Source of the DNA: Halapricum desulfuricans
GTDB taxonomy: Archaea > Halobacteriota > Halobacteria > Halobacteriales > Haloarculaceae
NCBI RefSeq assembly: GCF_017094505.1
Contig: NZ_CP064787.1
Coordinates: 1,550,001 to 1,614,000 of the forward strand
Direction: 5' to 3'
DNA length: 64,000 nucleotides
Under the pieces are notes generated by a model. It was not told the origin of the DNA, ran no database searches, and saw nothing but the letters and a program-made list of their open reading frames with translations. The position numbers and the translations under genes are program-made. Positions 38,625 to 47,540 of this stretch are shown here, piece by piece; within the stretch, counting starts at the first letter, position 1; every line of letters begins with the position of its first letter.

Positions 38625-39062
38625 ATGGTCACAGTCAGTCGATCGATCCACATCGATGCCCCCGTTGAGGACGTGTTCGCGTACCTGGACGATCCCCGAA
38701 ACCACGCGGAGGTGACACCGAGTCTGGCGGAAGTCCGCAACGTCGAGGCGCTCGACAACGGCGGCAAACGTGTCGAACACACCTACAAGATGGCCGGCGT
38801 GGGACTCGACGGCGAACTCATCGAGCGGGTCCACGAGGAAAACGAGCGGATGGTCTTCGAGATGCGCGGGAGCCTCACGGGCGAGATCGAGATCGAGACC
38901 ACGGCGGCCGACGGCGGGACGGAACTGCGGTACAGCGCCGAGTACGAACTTCCGGGAAAAGTTCTCGCAACAGTGGCCAAGCCGTTCGTCCGCCGGTACA
39001 ACGAGCGGGAGTTGCGAACGACGCTGGAAAACACGAAGACGCGGCTCGAAGCCGGCAGTTGA
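38625..39062 (+). CDS. SRPBCC family protein (polyketide cyclase/dehydrase-like)
   Basis: A 145-residue START-like fold protein: [20 protein letters not shown], then [20 protein letters not shown], alternating beta strands and a C-terminal helix ([19 protein letters not shown]). Such proteins bind hydrophobic ligands; no specific role can be given. It is divergent from truD and converges on the metallo-beta-lactamase-fold gene. Confidence 0.82.
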   Translation: MVTVSRSIHIDAPVEDVFAYLDDPRNHAEVTPSLAEVRNVEALDNGGKRVEHTYKMAGVGLDGELIERVHEENERMVFEMRGSLTGEIEIETTAADGGTELRYSAEYELPGKVLATVAKPFVRRYNERELRTTLENTKTRLEAGS

Positions 39063-39095
39063 ACCTCTCTCGTCGCGAAGTCGCCGTCGCCTCGG

Positions 39096-39806
39096 CTACA
39101 GCTCAAAGGTCTCGTCGCCCTCGAGGACGTGCACGTCGGCGTTACTGCCGGTCGCTTTCACCTCGCGGACGAAGTCGTCGGTGTCGATCTCGATGGGCGG
39201 GAACGAGTCGTAGTGCATCGGGAAGGCGTGATCGACGTCCAGCCAGTCGACGGCGACGGCCGCCTGCACCGGACCCATGGTGAAGTGATCGCCGACCGGG
39301 ACGGCGGCGGCGTCGGGTTCGAGATACGGCCCGATCACCTCGCGCATCTCGGTCATCAGGCTCGTATCGCCAGCGTGATAGAACGTCGTCGAGTCGGGGT
39401 CGCTCTCCTGAGTGGGCTTGGTGTCCGAGACGATGAATCCGGCTGGCATCCCGCCGGTCGCCTCGTAGTCGGTGTCCATTCCGTTGGTGTGATCGGCCCG
39501 GTGCATCGTCACGAACGCCTCGCCCAGTTCGATCGTGCCGCCGAGGTTGAACCCGATCGTCTCCCCGACGCCGTAGTTGTCCTCGACGTAGCCCGCGACC
39601 TCGGGCGTCGCCGCGACCGGCGTCGACTGGAAGTGATCCACGTCGCCGATGTGGTCGGCGTGACCGTGCGTGAGCAGGACGTAGTCCGGATCGAGCGTCG
39701 CCGGATCGACGTCGGTTTTCGGATTCCCGAAGAAGGGGTCGATCAACAGGTCCGTCGATCCGACCGATACGTACCACGTCGAATGGCCGTGCCAGGTGAG
39801 TTCCAT
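39096..39806 (-). CDS. Metallo-beta-lactamase-fold hydrolase, UPF0173-like
   Basis: A 236-residue protein beginning [16 protein letters not shown], with the zinc site [16 protein letters not shown] (near residue 50), [24 protein letters not shown] and [10 protein letters not shown]. The pattern matches the UPF0173/UlaG-like group. The substrate is unknown. The ATG at 39806 is chosen because the family starts with this WHGH motif. It is divergent from the RNA-ligase-like gene, 78 bp apart. Confidence 0.88.
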   Translation of the reverse strand: MELTWHGHSTWYVSVGSTDLLIDPFFGNPKTDVDPATLDPDYVLLTHGHADHIGDVDHFQSTPVAATPEVAGYVEDNYGVGETIGFNLGGTIELGEAFVTMHRADHTNGMDTDYEATGGMPAGFIVSDTKPTQESDPDSTTFYHAGDTSLMTEMREVIGPYLEPDAAAVPVGDHFTMGPVQAAVAVDWLDVDHAFPMHYDSFPPIEIDTDDFVREVKATGSNADVHVLEGDETFEL

Positions 39807-39884
39807 AGTGCAATCACACGTACACGACGGACCCACTTAGAATCACCTCTCCTTTTAGGTGTCTGTGAGTCCTCAGTCCACTCG

Positions 39885-40658
39885 ATGGATCCGTTCCCGA
39901 CGTACGTCGATCTGGCCGATAACCCGACGACGGGGCAGGGCCACCACTGGGTGTTCGAACACGTCGAAGGGGTCCCGCTACGGTTCACCCTCCAGTCCGA
40001 CGGCCGACTCGTCTTCGCCGGGAAACAGCGCCGATACGAGGACGGTTCGGAACCGCCGAGCGTCGCCCCCGCGATCGAGACAGTCCGGTCGGGATTCCGG
40101 CGGGACGCCTTCCGCGAGGCGGTCGCAGATCCCGACTCGGTCACGTTCTACGGGATCGCCACCGGCCAGCACCGGATCGAGTACGACTGGGACGAACTGC
40201 CCGCGTTCCTGGGATACGACGTTCGCGTCCCCGGCCGCGGCGGGTTGCTCACACCGGAGCGGGCACACGCGAGTTTCGACCGGCTCGGACTCGCTCCGGC
40301 ACCACCGATCGACCGCGAGGTCAGGGCCGACGCGATCGATCCCGGCCGCGAGCAGTTCCCCGACAGCGACTGGGCCGACCGACCGGTCGCCGGGCTGGTC
40401 TTCGCCGACAAGCACGGCTGGCGCGGCAGACTGCTCGATCCCGACCGACCGCCCGAGCCCGGAGCGTCGTTCGACTCGCCCGAATCCGCCGCCAAAGCCC
40501 TCGTTTCCGCCGACTCCGCGGCGTCCGGGAACGTCGAGGCGACGCTCCGACGGATCGCGCGCCGCCACCGGGCCACGCTGGCCGACGGTGACGTGGATCC
40601 CGCCTCCGCCGCGTTCCGGAGCGCGGTCGCCGAACACCTGCAGCGACACTCGAAGTGA
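39885..40658 (+). CDS. RNA-ligase-like nucleotidyltransferase-fold protein, motif I lysine replaced
   Basis: A 257-residue haloarchaeal protein. EHVEGVPLRFTLQSDGRLVF (residues about 25-44) aligns with motif I of Rnl2-like RNA ligases (E-K-x-D/H-G), but the nucleophilic lysine position is a histidine. SVTFYGIATGQHRIEYDWDE followed by LPAFLGYDV resembles motif IIIa, and VAGLVFADKHGWRGRLL resembles motifs IV and V. If the alignment is right, the protein has the fold but cannot use lysine adenylation. The assignment is inference from motif order, and a purely hypothetical status is the fallback. Confidence 0.5.
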   Translation: MDPFPTYVDLADNPTTGQGHHWVFEHVEGVPLRFTLQSDGRLVFAGKQRRYEDGSEPPSVAPAIETVRSGFRRDAFREAVADPDSVTFYGIATGQHRIEYDWDELPAFLGYDVRVPGRGGLLTPERAHASFDRLGLAPAPPIDREVRADAIDPGREQFPDSDWADRPVAGLVFADKHGWRGRLLDPDRPPEPGASFDSPESAAKALVSADSAASGNVEATLRRIARRHRATLADGDVDPASAAFRSAVAEHLQRHSK

Positions 40659-40765
40659 CTCGACGACAGATACTCGAAGTGGCTTGCCAGCAGGTGCTCC
40701 GGATCACTCGACGACAGACGCTCGTCTGACGGGTATTTAGGGAGTGTGCGTGAGACATTCACGCA

Positions 40766-40933
40766 ATGGCACGTCTCGTGATCGACATGCCGACCGAACT
40801 CCACGTTCGATCGGATCCGGCGGGCAGCGAGCCCCAGCCGTGCATGGACGACAGCGTCGGGGAGGAGTCGCTCCCGCCGGACGTGCGGTGGTTCCTGTCG
40901 TGGTTCGCCTGCTGGTCGCCGATCAGTCGCTGA
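40766..40933 (+). CDS. Possible small protein of 55 residues
   Basis: An ATG at 40766 preceded by TATTTAG about 30 bp upstream (40733-40739) opens a 55-codon frame ending ...FLSWFACWSPISR. A perfect 7-bp inverted repeat TGCGTGA-5-TCACGCA occupies 40747-40765, directly before the ATG. The frame is acidic and has two cysteines, but there is no recognisable family. Its end overlaps the salactin gene end by 11 bp. Could be a real small protein or a chance frame. Confidence 0.3.
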   Translation: MARLVIDMPTELHVRSDPAGSEPQPCMDDSVGEESLPPDVRWFLSWFACWSPISR

Positions 40934-41987
40934 GCCGGTCGGCGATCCGCTGGGCCCCGAGCGTCGCCGCGAGCGCGGGTTCGTCCGGTGCGACGGCCTC
41001 GATGTCGCGGTTGAGTTCGTCGCTGGCTCGCTCGGCAAATTCGTCGACGATGCCCGGGATACAGGCCATCCCGCCGGTGAGCACGACCGGCTTCTCGAGC
41101 GCGAGGTTGTACACCTTCATGTGTTCGTTGGCCAGTTCCGGCAGGAAGGTGTTGGCGAACTCGTCGACCACCTCGTCGACGTACTCGTCGACGGCGTCCA
41201 TGACGCTTCGCTCGATCGTGAACTCGTGTGCGCCGCCGCCGGGCTGCTGGATGACGTCGGTAAAGGGCTCGTAGTCCTCGAAGTCCGCGTGTTCCTCCTT
41301 GTATTCGCGGGCGGTCTGGACGTCGATGTTGACCCGCCCCTGCGTCTCCTCCTCGACGTAGTTTGCGATCACGCGATCGACCTCGTTGCCGGTGACCGCG
41401 CCCGTCGTGTACGGCGCGAGTTGTTCGCCGCGCCGATAGGCCGAGGCCTCCAGGTTCGTCGACCCCAGATTGACCGCCAGCAGGATCTCGTTGATCGCCT
41501 CCAGGTCCTCGCCGAAGGCCGGAATCGTCCCGCACAGCGACTCGGGATAGCTCTCGACCAGTTCCGTCCCGATCGAGCTGTTCTCGATGACGGTCTCGAG
41601 GTTCTGCAGCCCTGCCTCGTTGTCGATCGTCGGAATGGCGTAGACGACGGCGCTGTCCTCGGGGACATCGTTCGCCTCGATGACCTCCTCGAAGAACGTG
41701 CTTGTCAGTTCCGCCCGGTCGTCGTCCTCCGGTAGCCCGGACCTGAGCATGAACTCCACCCGGTCAGGGTATTCCCGGGCCGCCTCCTCCCCGTAGAGGA
41801 CTTGCTCTTCACCGGTGAGCGCGTCCTCGTAGGTCGCCATGCATGTCAGCGTGTTCACGATCTCCAGGTCACCGCCCTCGTCGGGATAGGCAATGACGGT
41901 CCTGGTGCTGCCGAGTTTCACTCCGACCGGAACGGGTCCGTCCGTCGAACTGTCAGCCGCGTCGTCAGTCTCGTCGTCCTCGCTCAT
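40923..41987 (-). CDS. Actin-family protein, salactin/volactin type
   Basis: A 354-residue actin-fold protein. An acidic N-terminus leads into VPVGVKLGSTRTVIAYPDE (phosphate 1 region), then ILLAVNLGSTNLEASAYRRG (phosphate 2) and KPVVLTGGMACIPGIVDEFA (adenosine region), in the order and spacing of actin-like ATPases. It resembles the haloarchaeal salactin/volactin proteins, which form dynamic filaments linked to cell shape and partition. TATATA at 42014-42019 is about 30 bp upstream, so the transcript is nearly leaderless. No ParR-like partner gene is seen beside it. Confidence 0.8.
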   Translation of the reverse strand: MSEDDETDDAADSSTDGPVPVGVKLGSTRTVIAYPDEGGDLEIVNTLTCMATYEDALTGEEQVLYGEEAAREYPDRVEFMLRSGLPEDDDRAELTSTFFEEVIEANDVPEDSAVVYAIPTIDNEAGLQNLETVIENSSIGTELVESYPESLCGTIPAFGEDLEAINEILLAVNLGSTNLEASAYRRGEQLAPYTTGAVTGNEVDRVIANYVEEETQGRVNIDVQTAREYKEEHADFEDYEPFTDVIQQPGGGAHEFTIERSVMDAVDEYVDEVVDEFANTFLPELANEHMKVYNLALEKPVVLTGGMACIPGIVDEFAERASDELNRDIEAVAPDEPALAATLGAQRIADRLSD

Positions 41988-42143
41988 ACGCCTGCGTGAT
42001 GGGGTCCCCGAAGTATATAACCGCCCGGAAAAGGTAGCGAATTTTATTGTTGTACGGAGATACGATCGGGGGTTGCCCGGTCGACGCTCGTCCGCTCGGA
42101 GGCGTCGAGGCTCGCAAAACGGGAGTCGACGGCGGCGATCGCG

Positions 42144-43580
42144 CTACGGATCGGTCCGAGCGCCGACGTCGTCGAGCGCCAGCCAGGAGAGGCGCGGCGA
42201 CCGCGCGGCCGCGACCTGATCGATCCGGCTGGCGGTCGTCCGGTGCGGTGCCGACTCGAGCGCGTCCGCGTCGGCGTCGCCGGCGGCGTCGAACGCGGCC
42301 GCCAGCAGGTCGAGCGTCTCCTTCGACTCGGCCTCGGTCGGTTCGACCATCAGCGCCTCCTCGACGAGTTCGGGCCACTTCGTCGTCGGCGGGTGCACGC
42401 CGTGATCGAGCATGTGCTTGGCCACGTCGGCTGCGTCCCGATCGCCGGCGCTGGCGACGAACTCGTGATGGAACGGGCCGTACGGCACCTCGAAGTCGAT
42501 CCGTTCGGCCAGGTAGTTAGCGTTGAGGACGGCCTTCGCGCTCGCGTCGGCCAGCCCCTCGTCGCCGAGTCGCCGGATGTACGCGTATGTTTTCAGCAGG
42601 ACGAGCCAGTTGCCCTCGAACCCGTGTACCTTCCCGATCGAGTGGGCGGGCTCGTAGCGCTCGTAAGTGCCTCCGTCAGTCTCGCGGACGTGGGGCGCGG
42701 GCAAGTACGGCGCGAGGTCCTCGCGCACGCCGACCGGCCCGGCACCCGGCCCGCCGCCGCCGTGAGGCGTCGCGAAGGTCTTGTGGACGTTGTAGTGCAT
42801 CACGTCAAAGCCCATGTCGCCCGGCCGGGCCTGTCCGAGCAGGGCGTTGAGGTTCGCCCCGTCGTAGTAGACCAGCCCGCCCGCGTCGTGGACGATCTCG
42901 GCGATCGTTTCGATGTCGCGCTCGAACAGCCCCAGCGTGTTCGGGTTCGTCAGCATGAGCGCCGCGGTCTCCTCACCGACCGCTGCCTCGAGCGCCTCGA
43001 GGTTCACCCGGCCGTCGTCGCCGCTGGGCAACTCGACGACGTCGAACCCGGCCATCGCCGCGCTGGCGAAGTTCGTCCCGTGTGCGCTGTCCGGAACTAC
43101 GACCTCCGTCCGGTCCTCGCCCCGCTGTTCGTGGTACGCCTTGGCGATCAGCAATCCGGTGTACTCGCCGGCCGCGCCGGCCGGCGGCTGCAGCGTCACG
43201 GCGTCCATCCCGCCGATCCGGCCGAGCCACTCCTGTAACGTCGCCATGACTTCGAGTGTCCCCTGGACGCTCTCGTCGGGCCGGTCCGGATGGACGGCCG
43301 CGTTCTCGTCGCTCGCGACGCGCTCGAGCAGCGCCGGGTTGTACTTCATCGTGCAACTGCCCAGCGGGAACGGGCCGCTGTCGACCCCGTAGGTCTCCTG
43401 TGAGAGGCGCGTGTAGTGGCGCGCCAGCTCGGGCTCGGCGGGGGCCGCCATCGTGAGTTCGTCACGGGTCAGCTCCTCGGGCAGCGGCGCGTCGTCGATC
43501 TCGACCGTCTCGGAGCGCTTCTCGATCAGCAGCGGCTCGTAGCGGTCCTCGTCGGCCCACCGCGCCTGATCGTAGCGCAT
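42144..43580 (-). CDS. gcvPB: Glycine dehydrogenase (decarboxylating) subunit 2
   Basis: A 478-residue PLP enzyme, C-terminal half of the split P-protein of the glycine cleavage system. It has FPLGSCTMKYNP, QPPAGAAGEYTGLL, YYDGANLNALLG, the PLP lysine in VMHYNVHKTFATPHGGGGPG and GPFHHEFV. The start at 43580 abuts the gcvPA stop at 43581. The partners gcvT and gcvH are not adjacent, so the rest of the system is elsewhere. Confidence 0.95.
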   Translation of the reverse strand: MRYDQARWADEDRYEPLLIEKRSETVEIDDAPLPEELTRDELTMAAPAEPELARHYTRLSQETYGVDSGPFPLGSCTMKYNPALLERVASDENAAVHPDRPDESVQGTLEVMATLQEWLGRIGGMDAVTLQPPAGAAGEYTGLLIAKAYHEQRGEDRTEVVVPDSAHGTNFASAAMAGFDVVELPSGDDGRVNLEALEAAVGEETAALMLTNPNTLGLFERDIETIAEIVHDAGGLVYYDGANLNALLGQARPGDMGFDVMHYNVHKTFATPHGGGGPGAGPVGVREDLAPYLPAPHVRETDGGTYERYEPAHSIGKVHGFEGNWLVLLKTYAYIRRLGDEGLADASAKAVLNANYLAERIDFEVPYGPFHHEFVASAGDRDAADVAKHMLDHGVHPPTTKWPELVEEALMVEPTEAESKETLDLLAAAFDAAGDADADALESAPHRTTASRIDQVAAARSPRLSWLALDDVGARTDP

Positions 43581-44912
43581 TCAGGCCACCTCCGAGAGCG
43601 CGGCGACGAGGCCGTCCGTCGCGTGTTCGTTCGCGTCGGTCACGCACAGCTGGAGGCGGTGGTCGTCGACCGCGTGAACGGCGTAGCCCCGATCCAGCAA
43701 CGCGTCGCGTATCTCCGGGGCGGGCCGATCCGTGGCGGCGAGAAACTCCCGGAAGTGGTGGCGGTCGTGAACCGGCGCGCGGACGCCGTCGATCTCGTCG
43801 ACTCGAGACGCGAGCGTCCGCGCGTCCCGGACGGCTCTCTCGGCCAGCTCGAGCAGGCCGCCCGGGCCGAGCCAGGCGAGGTGGATCGCCGTCCGCAGCG
43901 CCACCCACGCCTGATTGGTGCAGATGTTCGAGGTCGCGCGCTCGCGGCGGATGTGCTGTTCCCGGGTCTGCAGCGTCAGCGTGTAGGCCCGTCGCCCGCT
44001 CTCGTCGGTCCCGGCCCCGACCAGCCGTCCGGGGACCTGCCGGAGGAACTGCTCGCGCGTGACGAACAGGCCGTGTCCCATCCCGTGGGCGTGGCCGAGT
44101 CCGAGCGTCCCGGCGTCGCCGACGACGACGTCCGCGCCGACGCTCGCCGGCGTCTCCAGCAGCGACAGCGCGACCGGGTCGGTCCCGAGACAGAACAGCG
44201 CCTCGCTGTCCGCGGCGAGGTCGCCGACGGCCGACAGTCGCTCCTCGATCGTCCCGCGGACGGTCGGGTTCTCCGCGTAGACCATGAGCGTGTCCGAATC
44301 GACCATCGACGCCAGCGCGTCAAGATCGACGTTGCCGTCGTCGGTCGGGTAGGACTCGACGGTGAGGTCGGCCCCCTCCGCGTAGTTTTCGAGCACGGAC
44401 CGTCGCCGGGGCGGGAGCAGTTCGGGAACGAGCACGCGCGAGCCGCTGGTCGATCGGACCCGGGCGGCGAGCGTCGCGGCCTCGCCGAGGGCGGTCGCGT
44501 GGTCGTACATCGAGGCGTTCGCGACCGGCAGGCCGGTCAGGTCGACGAGCATCGACTGGTACTCGAACAGCGCCTGCAGGAACCCCTGGGCGATCTCGGG
44601 CTGATACTGCGTGTAGGAGGTCAGAAACTCGGAGCGCGAGGACAGCCGATCGACCACCGCCGGGACGTGATGGGCGTAATGGCCCCGGCCCAGAAACGAG
44701 GTCAGGTCGTCGTTTTCCGCGAGCGTCCCCGCGATCTCCCGGGCCGTCCCCGCGTCGTCTCGCGCTTCGATCCCGAAGGCCCGATCGAACTGCACCGCCT
44801 CGGGGATATCGAACAGTTCGTCCACGTCCTCGGCTCCGACCGTCTCGAGCATCGCCCGCGTCTCCGCGTCCGTGTGGGGGGCGTACGGACTCCCCTCGCG
44901 CGTCCCGGTCAT
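43581..44912 (-). CDS. gcvPA: Glycine dehydrogenase (decarboxylating) subunit 1
   Basis: A 443-residue N-terminal half of the P-protein. Typical stretches are [80 protein letters not shown] and the tail TDANEHATD. With subunit 2 it decarboxylates glycine and loads the aminomethyl group on the H-protein. The ATG at 44912 is preceded by a minus-strand GATATATG box about 30 bp upstream. Confidence 0.95.
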   Translation of the reverse strand: MTGTREGSPYAPHTDAETRAMLETVGAEDVDELFDIPEAVQFDRAFGIEARDDAGTAREIAGTLAENDDLTSFLGRGHYAHHVPAVVDRLSSRSEFLTSYTQYQPEIAQGFLQALFEYQSMLVDLTGLPVANASMYDHATALGEAATLAARVRSTSGSRVLVPELLPPRRRSVLENYAEGADLTVESYPTDDGNVDLDALASMVDSDTLMVYAENPTVRGTIEERLSAVGDLAADSEALFCLGTDPVALSLLETPASVGADVVVGDAGTLGLGHAHGMGHGLFVTREQFLRQVPGRLVGAGTDESGRRAYTLTLQTREQHIRRERATSNICTNQAWVALRTAIHLAWLGPGGLLELAERAVRDARTLASRVDEIDGVRAPVHDRHHFREFLAATDRPAPEIRDALLDRGYAVHAVDDHRLQLCVTDANEHATDGLVAALSEVA

Positions 44913-45088
44913 GTAACGACCGGGCCTACCGGCCGGGCGCATATATCGATTGCCGTCAGGCCCACGCGCTCTGTCGTCGACGGGTCGGCTCTGTGAGCGG
45001 GCTCGCTGTTCGCGGCCCACAGCGAGATATATAGCAATACGTAGCGATCATAGAAATCCTCGTATATGCCGAGAATAAAGGGTGGACG

Positions 45089-45523
45089 ATGACAGCAGAT
45101 CCCGTTCGATTCGGATTCGTCTGTGTCCAGAACGCCGGTCGGAGTCAGATGGCGACGGCGTTCGCCGAGCGCGAGCGCGACCGTCGCGGGCTCGAAGACG
45201 AGGTCGAGATCCTCACCGGGGGCACCCGGCCCGCGGACCACGTCCACGAGGAAGTCGTCGAGACCATGCGCGAGCTGGACATCGACATCTCGGATCGGAC
45301 GCCGCGCGAGATCACCCACGAGGAGACGGGGTCGTGCGATTACGTCCTCACGATGGGCTGTTCGGCCGAGGACGTCTGCCCGGCCGTCTGGCACGGGGAG
45401 AGCCGCGACTGGGACCTCGAGGACCCGGACGGCAAGGACCCACAGCGCGTCCGCGAGATCCGCGACGAGGTCCAGCGACGGGTCGAGTCGCTCTTTGACG
45501 ACGTGTTCGAATCGGGCCAGTAA
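45089..45523 (+). CDS. Low-molecular-weight phosphatase / arsenate reductase-like protein
   Basis: A 144-residue LMW-PTP-fold protein. The P-loop FVCVQNAGRSQMATAF (CX5R with following Ser) is at about residues 10-25 and the acid loop DWDLEDPDGKD near residue 110. LTGGTRPADHVHEEVVETMR and CDYVLTMGC match arsenate reductases of the ArsC (thioredoxin-coupled) class. No ars operon partners are nearby, so tyrosine phosphatase activity remains possible. Confidence 0.85.
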   Translation: MTADPVRFGFVCVQNAGRSQMATAFAERERDRRGLEDEVEILTGGTRPADHVHEEVVETMRELDIDISDRTPREITHEETGSCDYVLTMGCSAEDVCPAVWHGESRDWDLEDPDGKDPQRVREIRDEVQRRVESLFDDVFESGQ

Positions 45524-45536
45524 GGGTACGGGGTCG

Positions 45537-45740
45537 TTATTCCCGACGGTTTGTGACGGCCATGACGTCCTCGAGCGGGGCAGTCCGGAAATCGGCGTCA
45601 GCGACGACGAGTTCGTCGCCGGTCGATCGGGCGGTCGCGGCGATGAGCATGTCCGTCGTCGAGAGCCGGTTCCCATCGTCGACCAGTTCGTCCCGGAGGC
45701 GAGTCGCTTCGATGGCGATCGGCGGCTTGAGCTGCCGGAC
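45537..45740 (-). pseudogene. Remnant of a VapC-like PIN-domain toxin
   Basis: The minus strand encodes the C-terminal half of a PIN domain: PIAIEATRLRDELVDDGNRL, STTDMLIAATARSTGDELV and ADADFRTAPLEDVM. The distal acidic residues of the PIN nuclease are there, but the N-terminal half with the first catalytic aspartate is not recognisable in any frame upstream, where the same frame reads basic, non-halophilic sequence. No VapB antitoxin gene is seen. It sits between the arsC-like gene and the degenerate end of the CRISPR array. Confidence 0.55.
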
Positions 45741-45967
45741 GGCGGCGAGACGCTGGCAGAAGCTGTCAGTCGGTGCGACGCGGGCGAGGTGCAATCGCCG
45801 AGGCCGACATGCGAGATCGTACTGTCGTCGCTGAGCGGGGTTTTGATCGGTCGGAAGTACTACAGCGACCGCGATCCGCCGGTCCCGGTCGTCGAACAGC
45901 GCGAACCGGAATCGCTGTGACGTTCCAGATGTGTCTCTCGGGGCACGTAGTGTGTTTTGAGAGGGGT

Positions 45968-45998
45968 GGTTCAAGACCCATGGGGGTCCGTCTGGAAC
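45968..45998 (-). CRISPR. Degenerate terminal repeat at the distal end of the array
   Basis: 31 bp that keep GGGTCCGTCTG and the TTCAA start of the repeat but carry about six changes and one extra base. A 37-bp spacer-like stretch separates it from the first intact repeat. It is the trailer end of the array, opposite the leader. Confidence 0.75.
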
Positions 45999-46035
45999 TG
46001 CGTGTCGCAGCAGGGAGCAAACCCAAATCGGGATT

Positions 46036-47173
46036 GCTTCAACCCCACGAGGGTCCGTCTGAAACGCGGGTCGGCGTGATCGTCACCTCTTGCAGGACGC
46101 CGCTTCAACCCCACGAGGGTCCGTCTGAAACGCGGGTCGGCGTGATCGTCACCTCTTGCAGGACGCCGCTTCAACCCCACGAGGGTCCGTCTGAAACGAC
46201 TCGCCGGACCAACCCGGCGCGGAAATGATGGCTTCAACCCCACGAGGGTCCGTCTGAAACCACTTTTTGGTCCCGCAGCGCGGCAGCTACCCCGAGGCTT
46301 CAACCCCACAAGGGTCCGTCTGAAACAACCGAAACGTCGACTGTGTCGGCCGATGAGAGGTGCTTCAACCCCACGAGGGTCCGTCTGAAACGCCGAGGCC
46401 AGCCGATCGCGGACCCTCATACTGGCGCTTCAACCCCACGAGGGTCCGTCTGAAACTAGGAGATTATATAGACAAGTTGATCGACACAGGCTTCAACCCC
46501 ACGAGGGTCCGTCTGAAACCCCTCTAACCCAATCTGGCCGTCAACGCCGTAATCCGCTTCAACCCCACGAGGGTCCGTCTGAAACCGCACCGATTGCTTT
46601 GAGTCCTTGAGCGAGTCGTTGGCTTCAACCCCACGAGGGTCCGTCTGAAACGGTCCACAGATGCTCGGTCGCGTTGCTGTTCGCGCTTCAACCCCACGAG
46701 GGTCCGTCTGAAACCCGACGACGACTCCGACGAGGTCTTGCAGATCCGCGCTTCAACCCCACGAGGGTCCGTCTGAAACGAGCGGGACAAACTCGGGCAC
46801 GTCGATGTCCGTGCTTCAACCCCACGAGGGTCCGTCTGAAACCGGGCATCGCCGTCATCCCACCGACGAACGCGATGAGCTTCAACCCCACGAGGGTCCG
46901 TCTGAAACGAGCCGATCCTCGGCGGCTATCTCAACCGCAATACCGCTTCAACCCCACGAGGGTCCGTCTGAAACGCGTACCGGAGGACGTCGACGAGGAC
47001 GACATGGGGCTGCTTCAACCCCACGAGGGTCCGTCTGAAACCGGCGGTTCGGCGAGCCAGACGGCGTCGATGTCGCTGCTTCAACCCCACGAGGGTCCGT
47101 CTGAAACGTCTATGAAGGCGATCAATGGAAAGTGATGCTTGAGGCTTCAACCCCACGAGGGTCCGTCTGAAAC
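46036..47173 (-). CRISPR. Type I-B CRISPR array, 18 repeats of 30 bp, 17 spacers
   Basis: The plus-strand repeat reads GCTTCAACCCCACGA then GGGTCCGTCTGAAAC. Repeats start at 46036, 46102, 46168, 46231, 46297, 46362, 46427, 46490, 46556, 46622, 46685, 46750, 46813, 46879, 46945, 47012, 47078 and 47144. Spacers are 33-37 bp. All repeats are identical except the one at 46297 (one G to A). The two spacers at 46066-46101 and 46132-46167 are identical. By the haloarchaeal handle (GTTGAAGC at the crRNA 5' end), transcription is on the minus strand and the leader is on the right, next to cas2. The perfect repeats point to a recently active or maintained array. Confidence 0.98.
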
Positions 47174-47275
47174 CATGGCCAGTTCAGGCCATACAGTGCC
47201 TGTTGGACGGGCTGAGTCCTTAGTGTTTTCGTCGACCTGTGATAACCCCTGAGCCCCGGGGGGGTTGATGACCGA
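47174..47275 (-). promoter_or_regulatory. CRISPR leader (main array)
   Basis: 102 bp between the first repeat and cas2. It has an inverted repeat ATGGCC-6-GGCCAT at 47175-47192 touching the first repeat, and on the minus strand GACGAAAACACTAAG, a BRE/TATA-like element. Both parts recur in the second leader at 48410-48474, which shows they are conserved leader elements for transcription and spacer uptake. Confidence 0.75.
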
Positions 47276-47539
47276 TTACAGAAATTGGTCGTCTTCGGCG
47301 GGATCCTCGCCGTAGACAGTCCGAGTGACGTACTTTTCGGAGGTCATTCGATAGAGGATCACTGATTCGTCGGCTTCGAGCATCGATTCAAGTGTGTGCT
47401 TGACTTCTTCGACATCACCTTCGGTCAGTTCCCCCTCGAATACGGAGTTCTGAACATGAGTGAGATACTTCCGGAGGAAATTCAGGAAGCGATACGTCCT
47501 CTCTGCCTGTACGTCGTAGACGACGATCACGTACACCAC
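47276..47539 (-). CDS. cas2: CRISPR-associated endoribonuclease-like Cas2
   Basis: An 87-residue Cas2. MVYVIVVYDVQAERTYRFLN carries the conserved Asp9, and NSVFEGELTEGDVEEVKHTL is the typical middle part. Cas2 forms the bridge between Cas1 dimers during spacer integration. It lies 1 bp after the cas1 stop. It is full length, unlike the second copy at 48475-48744. Confidence 0.95.
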   Translation of the reverse strand: MVYVIVVYDVQAERTYRFLNFLRKYLTHVQNSVFEGELTEGDVEEVKHTLESMLEADESVILYRMTSEKYVTRTVYGEDPAEDDQFL

Positions 47540-47540
47540 G

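Noticed and set aside
45971-47156. Several reading frames across the array with repeated peptides such as FRRTLVGLK
   Set aside because: They are translations of the CRISPR repeat and spacers, not proteins.
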